From: Quadrisphaera sp. INWT6
GTDB lineage: Bacteria > Actinomycetota > Actinomycetes > Actinomycetales > Quadrisphaeraceae
DNA length: 64,000 bases
Assembly (NCBI RefSeq): GCF_015390235.1
Contig: NZ_VUOH01000001.1
Coordinates: 682,001-746,000 of the forward strand
Reading direction: 5' to 3'
A program made the translations under genes and the position numbers. Shown one piece after another: positions 58,658-64,000 of this stretch (positions are counted from its first letter, which is position 1; the number at the start of each line of letters is the position of its first letter). The notes under the pieces were generated by a model, which was not told the DNA's origin, made no database searches, and was given only the letters and a program-made list of their open reading frames with translations.

Positions 58658-61320
58658 CCCGCCGACCGGCTCCGGGGCCGGGTCGGAGGCCAGCTCGGAG
58701 GCCAGCTCGGAGGCCAGCTCGGACGCCGGGACCGCGCGGGCGTGCAGGGCGCCCACCACCAGCTCCGGCAGCAGGTGCGGCTCCACCGGTGGGGAGAAGT
58801 GGTATCCCTGCCCTGTGCTGCACCCCTGGGCGGCCAGCGCCGCGCGCTGGTGCTCGTGCTCGACGCCCTCGGCCACCGTCGCCAGGCCGAGCACGTCGGC
58901 CATCGCGACGATGGCGTCGACGAGGGAGAGGTCACCAGCGTCCGAGAGCCTGTCGACGAAGCTCTTGTCGATCTTGATGATGTCGACGGGCAGGCGGTGC
59001 AGGTAGCTCAGCGAGGAGTAGCCGGTGCCGAAGTCGTCGATGGCCAGGCGAACGCCGAGGGCCCGCAGGGCCTCGAGGACCTCCAGCGCCGCGTCGTCCT
59101 GACCCACGAAGACGCTCTCGGTGACCTCGAGAACCAGCGATGTGGGGGGCAGCCCCGACGCGCCCAGCGCCTCGACCACCGCGGAGACGAGGCCGGGGTC
59201 GTGCAGCTGGTGACCCGAGAGGTTGACGCTGAGGCGCATCTGCTCCGCCCCGGGCACCTCGGCGCGCCAGGTGGCCACCTGCCCGCAGGCCTCGCGGAGG
59301 ACGAAGGCGCCGATGGCGTCGATGAGGCCGGTGGACTCCGCCAGCGGGATGAAGTCCGCCGGTACGACGACGCCGTGCTCGGGGTGGTGCCAGCGCACCA
59401 GCGCCTCGACCCCGGAGACGCCACCGGTGGCCATGTCGACCAGCGGCTGGTAGACGACGCGGAACTCCTCCTGGTCGACGGCGCGGCGCAGGTCGGCCTC
59501 CAGCTGGACCCGCTCCACGAGCGCCTCGAGCATGTGCGGGGCGAAGACTGCGACCCCGCCCTTGCGGGTCGACTTCGCCTCGTACATGGCCAGGTCCGCC
59601 GCCCGCAGGAGCTCCTCGGCGCCGTGCCCCGCCGTGCGGGTGCTGGCCAGGCCGACGCTCGTGCCGATGTGGACCTCGGTGGCCCGGACGGAGAACGGCT
59701 GGCGCACCGCCTCGCAGATGCGGCGGGCCAGGCGCTCGGCCTCGGCGAGCTCCACCCCTTCGTCGAGGAGCACCGCGAACTCGTCGCCGCCCATGCGGGC
59801 CACGGTGTCGCCCTGGCGCACGGCGGCGAGGAGCCGCTCGGCGACCAGCACCAGCAGCTCGTCGCCGGCGCCGTGGCCGAGGGTGTCGTTGACGGCCTTG
59901 AAGCCGTCGAGGTCGAGGTAGCAGACCTTGACCGGCCCGCGGGTGCCGCGGCTGCGCAGGGCGTGCTCGAGGCGGTCCTCGAAGAGGGCGCGGTTGGGCA
60001 GGCCGGTCAGGGCGTCGCTGAACGCCTGGCGGGTGAGCTGCCGCTCGAGCTCGCGCGCGGCGGTCACGTCGCGGCCGTTGACGACCAGGCCCCGCACGTC
60101 GGGGTCGGCCAGCAGGTCGGTCACCACGGCGTCCACGTCGACCCGGTGGCCGTCGGCGTGCCGCAGGGCCAGACGCAGCTCCAGCTGGCGCACGCCGGCC
60201 GCGAGCGCGGACTCGATCGCTGCGAGGGCGCGGGCCCCCTCCTCGTCGCCGTGGAGGTGCTCGGCCGCGGGACGCCCGACGGTGGAGCCGTGCGCCAGTC
60301 CGAGGAGCCGCGCCGCGCCGGGGTTGGCGTAGGCGAGGCGCTGCTCGGCGTCGACCACGAGCACCAGGTCCGAGCTGTGGGCGACCAGCGAGGCGAACCG
60401 CTGCCTGCGGTCGGCGAGGGCGCGCGTGCGCTCCTCGACCCGCTGCTCCAGGTGGTGCTGCAGGCGGGTGGTGCGGCGCAGCTCGAGGAGGGTGCGGCAG
60501 ACCACCAGCAGGAGCACCGCGGTGCTGAGCCAGAAGAGCACCTGCTCTCCGGTGGTTCCCGCGCGGGCGGCGTTGGACGCCGTCACCAGCACGGTGACGC
60601 CCGCCCCGGCCAGCGCCATGACCGTCCCGCCGGACATCTCCGCGCGGGCCACGGGGCGCTGGTCGCGGTGCCGGTGCAGGAGGGCGCCGACGAGCACCGT
60701 CGTCCAGCCCAGCAGCCACAGGGCGACCGAGGCCGCGTCGGCGCTGTGCCCGTCCACGAGGAAGCTCCGGGAGGAGGTGGTGTCACCGGCGCACACGACC
60801 GCCAGGCCAGTGCAGGCCGTGCGGAGGCCCGGCTCGCGCTCGGGGCTGCGCACGAGGGCGTGGACCGCCGGGGCGGGGACGGCCACGGACAGCACCATGA
60901 CCACGACGACGACCCAGGTCGCCAGCGACGGCGGTCGCTGGTCCAGCACCGGGCCGAGCACCGCCGACCAGAGCACGCTCAGCCCGGCCAGGGCGAGCAG
61001 GGTGATGTCGATCGCGTCGCGCAGCGCCCCGCCCCGCCCCGCGTCTGGTACCGGATGCTGAGGGCGGCGACGGCGCTCACCGCCAGCGCCGGCCAGGCCA
61101 CGGCGCACGTCAGCGCGACGAGGCGGAGGGGCGCGAGCTGCTCGAGCGCCCCGAGCTGGCCGAGCACGGCGACGACGACCCATGCGGTGGCGGCGGGAGC
61201 GATCAGGGCCCAGAACGTCCGCTGGGGCCCCGTGCGCGAGCGGGAGTGCACGACCGCGGCGGTCGCGGCTGCGAGCGCGGCAGCCACTGGCAGCGCGGCG
61301 CTGAGGACGAGGGCGCTCAT
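58643..61320 (-). CDS. Membrane PAS-GGDEF-EAL protein, frame broken at a (GGGGC)3 repeat
   Basis: Start ATG 61320 (overlapping the upstream gene in ATGA) opens a membrane domain, MSALVLSAALPVAAALAAAT to SIRYQTRGG. At 61027-61041 a triple GGGGC unit shifts the frame; the rest (RDAIDITLLALAGLSVLW onward) continues in another frame to 58643. Removing one unit gives an intact 890-residue protein: ~8 membrane segments, PAS (~300-420), GGDEF (~430-590) with RQGDTVARMGGDEFAVLLDE including an RxxD inhibitory site, and EAL (~605-850) with YQPLVDMATGGVSGVEALVR, IDDFGTGYSSLSYLHRLPVD and TVAEGVEHE. Downstream parts might be translated from internal starts. It is strongly similar to the upstream neighbour. 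The C-terminal tail holds three ASEL repeats. Confidence 0.85.
58686..58721 (-). repeat. Three 12-bp tandem repeats at the 3' end of a GGDEF-EAL gene
   Basis: Three exact copies of GAGGCCAGCTCG on the plus strand encode ASEL-type repeats near the protein's C-terminus. Confidence 0.8.
61027..61041 (-). repeat. (GGGGC)3 frame-changing repeat
   Basis: Three tandem CCCCG units on the plus strand (GGGGC in the gene). The reading frames before and after differ by exactly what loss of one 5-bp unit would correct. Confidence 0.85.
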
Positions 61321-64000
61321 CGCGCCACCTCCGTTCCGGTGGGGCTGGTGGCCCCTGCGGGGTCCGCCGCACGAGGTCCCGGGCCGGGGGTGGCCGCGAG
61401 CGCGCCGGTGACGAGGCCTGGCAGGTCGCGGGCGTCCACGGGCGGGGAGAAGTGGTAGCCCTGCCCCGTGGTGCACCCCTGGGCCGCCAGCGCTGCGCGC
61501 TGGTGCTCGTGCTCGACGCCCTCGGCCACGGTGGTGAGGTCCAGCATGGCGGCCATGCTGAGGATGGCGTCGACGAGCGAGAGGTCGCCGTCGGCGGTGA
61601 GCCGGTCGACGAAGCTCTTGTCGATCTTGAGGATGTCGACCGGCAGGCGGTGCAGGTAGCTCAGCGAGGAGTAGCCGGTGCCGAAGTCGTCGATGGCGAG
61701 GCGGACGCCGAGGGCGCGCAGGGCGTTCAGCGTCGCCAGGGTGGTGTCGTCCTGGTCGACGAGCAGGCTCTCGGTCACCTCCAGGACCAGCGAGGTGGCC
61801 GGCATGCCGGTCTCGTCCAGCACCGCCACCACCGCCCCCACCAGGTGCGGGTCCTCCAGCTGGTGGCCGGAGAGGTTCACGCTCAGGCGCATCGTCTCCG
61901 CCCCCGGCACCTCGGCGCGCCAGGTGGCCACCTGCCCGCAGGCCTCGCGCAGCACGAACGCCCCGATGGCGTCGATCAGTCCCGTGCTCTCGGCGAGGGG
62001 GATGAACGAGGCCGGGCTGACCACGCCGCGCTCGGGGTGGTCCCAGCGCACGAGCGCCTCGACGCCCGAGACGCCGCCGTCGCCCATGTCGACCAGGGGT
62101 TGGTAGACGACCCGGAACTGGCCCTCGGCGACAACGCGGCGGAGGTCGGCCTCGAGCTGCACGCGGTGGAGCAGCTGGTCGTGCATCTGCGGGTGGTAGA
62201 GGGCGTAGCCGCCCTGGCGGGCCGCCTTGGCCTGGTACATGGCCAGGTCGGCGCTGCGCATCAGCTGCTCGGCGTCCCGGCCCGCCGTCGCGGTGCTCGC
62301 CAGCCCGATGCTGGTGGCGATGCTCACCTCGACGTCGCGGACGGTGAACGGCCGGCGCACCGCGTCGCAGACGCGCTGCGCGAGGCGCTCGGCGTCCTGC
62401 TCGCCAGAGGTCTCGTCGAGGAGCACCGCGAACTCGTCGCCGCCCATGCGGGCCACGGTGTCGCCCTGGCGCACGGCGGCGAGGAGCCGCTCGGCGACCA
62501 GCACCAGCAGCTCGTCGCCGGCGCCGTGGCCGAGGGTGTCGTTGACGGCCTTGAAGCCGTCGAGGTCGAGGTAGCACACCTGCACCTCGCTGCGGGAGCC
62601 GCGGCTGCGCAGGGCGTGCTCGAGGCGGTCCTTGAAGAGGGCGCGGTTGGGCAGCCCGGTGAGGGCGTCGCTGAACGCCTGGCGGCTCAGCTCCTCCGCG
62701 AGCCGCACGGCCTCGGTGACGTCATGGGCGTTGACGACCGTGCCCTGGACGGCGTCGTGCTCGACCAGGCCCGTGAGGGTGGTGTCGAGGGTGAGCGTCC
62801 GGCCGGTGGTGTGGCGCACGGACAGCCGCAGGTGCCGAGGGGGCCCGCCAGCGGCGACGGTGCGCAGCACCCGGGCGAGTGCAGCGGGGTCCTCGACGGT
62901 CAGGACGTCGGTGACGGGGCGGCCGACCAGCGCCTCGCCCGGGATGCCGGTGGTGCGCTCGGCGGAGGGGCTGGCGTAGGTGACGGCACCGGCGCCGTCG
63001 ACGACGAGCACCAGGTCGGAACCGTGGACGACCAACGAGGCGAAGCGGCGCTCCTCGCTCGCGACCTGGCGCGTGCGCTCCGTGATCCGCGCACCCAGAC
63101 CCCGGGTGAGGCGGTCACCGTCGTGCGCCAGGAGGAGGCAGCGCACCAGCAGCAGGGTCAGCACGGTCACGTGCAACCACGAGGACGCGGGGCCCGCCTG
63201 CTGGCCGCTGACCGCCGCGGGGGCGGCCGAGGCGAGGGCGAGCAGCGCGGCGGCGCACGGCAGCGCGCCCCCGCTCAGCACCGGACGGTCGTCCACCGCT
63301 GCCGCGCCGTCCCGGCCCGGGCGGTGTCCCGCTGCCGCAGCCATCAGCGCCATGGACGTGAGCCAGGCCCAGGCCGTCACGTCGTCCCAGCGAGGGTCGC
63401 CGCGCAGGACGGTGACGGCGGCCCCGACGTCACCGAGGACCAGGGTGGCGGCGGCGGCGCAGACCGTGACGAGGCGGGGGTCCCGCCCGCGCGTGCGGAC
63501 GCCGGTGTGGATCGCGACGGCCGCCACGAGGAGCTCCGCGGTGACGGCCACCACGGCGGGTGCCGAGGCGTGCACGCCGCTGGTGGCCGCGGAGGGGGAG
63601 AGGGACAGGTGCCACACCACCGAGCAGCCGACGGCCGTCAGCAGCGCGCTGTCGAGGGCGTCGCGCAGGACGCCCGAGGTGGTGTTCGACCTCGACAGGA
63701 GCAGGGCGAAGGCGGCGGTCCCCGTGGCGACCGTCGTGACGAGGAGCACCCAGCCCAGCCGAGACGCACCATCGCTGACGACCAGCTCGGCCGACCAGCT
63801 GCGCCAGTCGATCAGCACGGCGTTGGTGCCCCAGGTCAGCACACCCGCGCAGATCAGCGCCCACGCCCACCGGTCGGCGCCGGTGCGCCACCGCAGGCTC
63901 AGGAGTCCTGCGCCCACGGCGCACGCGACGGCGACCGGAAGCCCGACCGCGACGACCGCGTCGGCAGCAGGCGTGCCGCGGGACAGCGTCCAGGCCGCTG
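61317..64000 (-). CDS. Membrane PAS-GGDEF-EAL protein (5' end outside window)
   Basis: The frame is open to the window edge and the visible start of the chain (DAVVAVGLPVAVACAVGAGL) is already a membrane helix, so the true start lies beyond 64000. At least 894 residues are visible. About eight membrane segments precede a PAS domain (FASLVVHGSDLVLVVDGAGA), GGDEF with RQGDTVARMGGDEFAVLLDE (RxxD inhibitory site present) and EAL with YQPLVDMGDGGVSGVEALVR, LVLEVTESLL, IDDFGTGYSSLSYLHRLPVD and TVAEGVEHEHQ. Both catalytic signatures are intact. It overlaps the downstream paralogue by 4 bp; the two share a 164-bp identical stretch around the GGDEF motif. Confidence 0.9.
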   Translation of the reverse strand, partial: AAWTLSRGTPAADAVVAVGLPVAVACAVGAGLLSLRWRTGADRWAWALICAGVLTWGTNAVLIDWRSWSAELVVSDGASRLGWVLLVTTVATGTAAFALLLSRSNTTSGVLRDALDSALLTAVGCSVVWHLSLSPSAATSGVHASAPAVVAVTAELLVAAVAIHTGVRTRGRDPRLVTVCAAAATLVLGDVGAAVTVLRGDPRWDDVTAWAWLTSMALMAAAAGHRPGRDGAAAVDDRPVLSGGALPCAAALLALASAAPAAVSGQQAGPASSWLHVTVLTLLLVRCLLLAHDGDRLTRGLGARITERTRQVASEERRFASLVVHGSDLVLVVDGAGAVTYASPSAERTTGIPGEALVGRPVTDVLTVEDPAALARVLRTVAAGGPPRHLRLSVRHTTGRTLTLDTTLTGLVEHDAVQGTVVNAHDVTEAVRLAEELSRQAFSDALTGLPNRALFKDRLEHALRSRGSRSEVQVCYLDLDGFKAVNDTLGHGAGDELLVLVAERLLAAVRQGDTVARMGGDEFAVLLDETSGEQDAERLAQRVCDAVRRPFTVRDVEVSIATSIGLASTATAGRDAEQLMRSADLAMYQAKAARQGGYALYHPQMHDQLLHRVQLEADLRRVVAEGQFRVVYQPLVDMGDGGVSGVEALVRWDHPERGVVSPASFIPLAESTGLIDAIGAFVLREACGQVATWRAEVPGAETMRLSVNLSGHQLEDPHLVGAVVAVLDETGMPATSLVLEVTESLLVDQDDTTLATLNALRALGVRLAIDDFGTGYSSLSYLHRLPVDILKIDKSFVDRLTADGDLSLVDAILSMAAMLDLTTVAEGVEHEHQRAALAAQGCTTGQGYHFSPPVDARDLPGLVTGALAATPGPGPRAADPAGATSPTGTEVAR

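Noticed and set aside
58742..61411. 889-codon plus-strand open frame opposite a GGDEF-EAL gene
   Set aside because: Shadow frame; His/Glu/Gln-rich with no domain signature.

Overview
The window is high-GC DNA with GTG/TTG starts and frequent leaderless-type promoters. It carries a PknL/Rv2175c pair, a type II DAHP synthase, a PPi-type phosphofructokinase and a DUF5302 protein. This points to an actinobacterium; the dense c-di-GMP, PP2C and ANTAR signalling fits Kineosporiales-like soil genera, but genus is inference from gene content only.

Layout. (1) 1-6580, chromosome: a nucleoside/ribose-type catabolic locus with a partial RpiB-family isomerase, a FadR-type regulator, a binding-protein-dependent sugar ABC transporter without its ATPase, and two nucleoside-hydrolase-like enzymes. 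Two near-identical palindromes, one on each side of the regulator gene, look like its operators. (2) 6651-45888, a ~39-kb integrated island. It ends in a tyrosine integrase, sits in the 3' end of a DUF5302 gene, and is bounded by a 15-bp exact (20/21) direct repeat with paired 20-bp arm-type repeats just inside each end. (3) 45889-64000, chromosome: pfp, DAHP synthase, threonine aldolase, PASTA kinase with its Rv2175c-type partner, a MATE transporter, a carotenoid set (crtB, crtI, prenyl synthase), a CDP-alcohol phosphatidyltransferase, and two tandem membrane PAS-GGDEF-EAL proteins.

The island has three parts. Its left part (7-12.4 kb) is decaying: an RHH-like remnant with a stop, a HipA-like kinase with a one-base frameshift coupled to an intact HIRAN protein, a frameshifted BAAT hydrolase and a methyltransferase with frameshift plus nonsense. 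The middle (13.6-22.7 kb and 28.6-43.9 kb) is a signalling module: two paralogous PAS-PP2C (RsbU/SpoIIE-type) phosphatases, two STAS proteins, two GAF-ANTAR proteins, three membrane GGDEF-EAL proteins and two chemoreceptor-type proteins, with no CheA/CheW or HATPase anti-sigma gene present. An IS21-family element (13642-16454, 5-bp target duplication TCCGG) has split one phosphatase gene after codon 19 while leaving an in-frame replacement start. A small aldehyde/redox block (23.4-27.6 kb: SnoaL-like, zinc alcohol dehydrogenase, DoxX, glyoxalase-fold, SDR) lies between the signalling genes.

The most notable points are the mobile signalling island with defined ends, the reconstructable IS21 disruption, the HipA-HIRAN pair, a (GGGGC)3 repeat that throws a chromosomal GGDEF-EAL gene out of frame, an alcohol dehydrogenase lacking all structural-zinc cysteines, and a recurrent TAGNNT-6/8-nt-start promoter arrangement.
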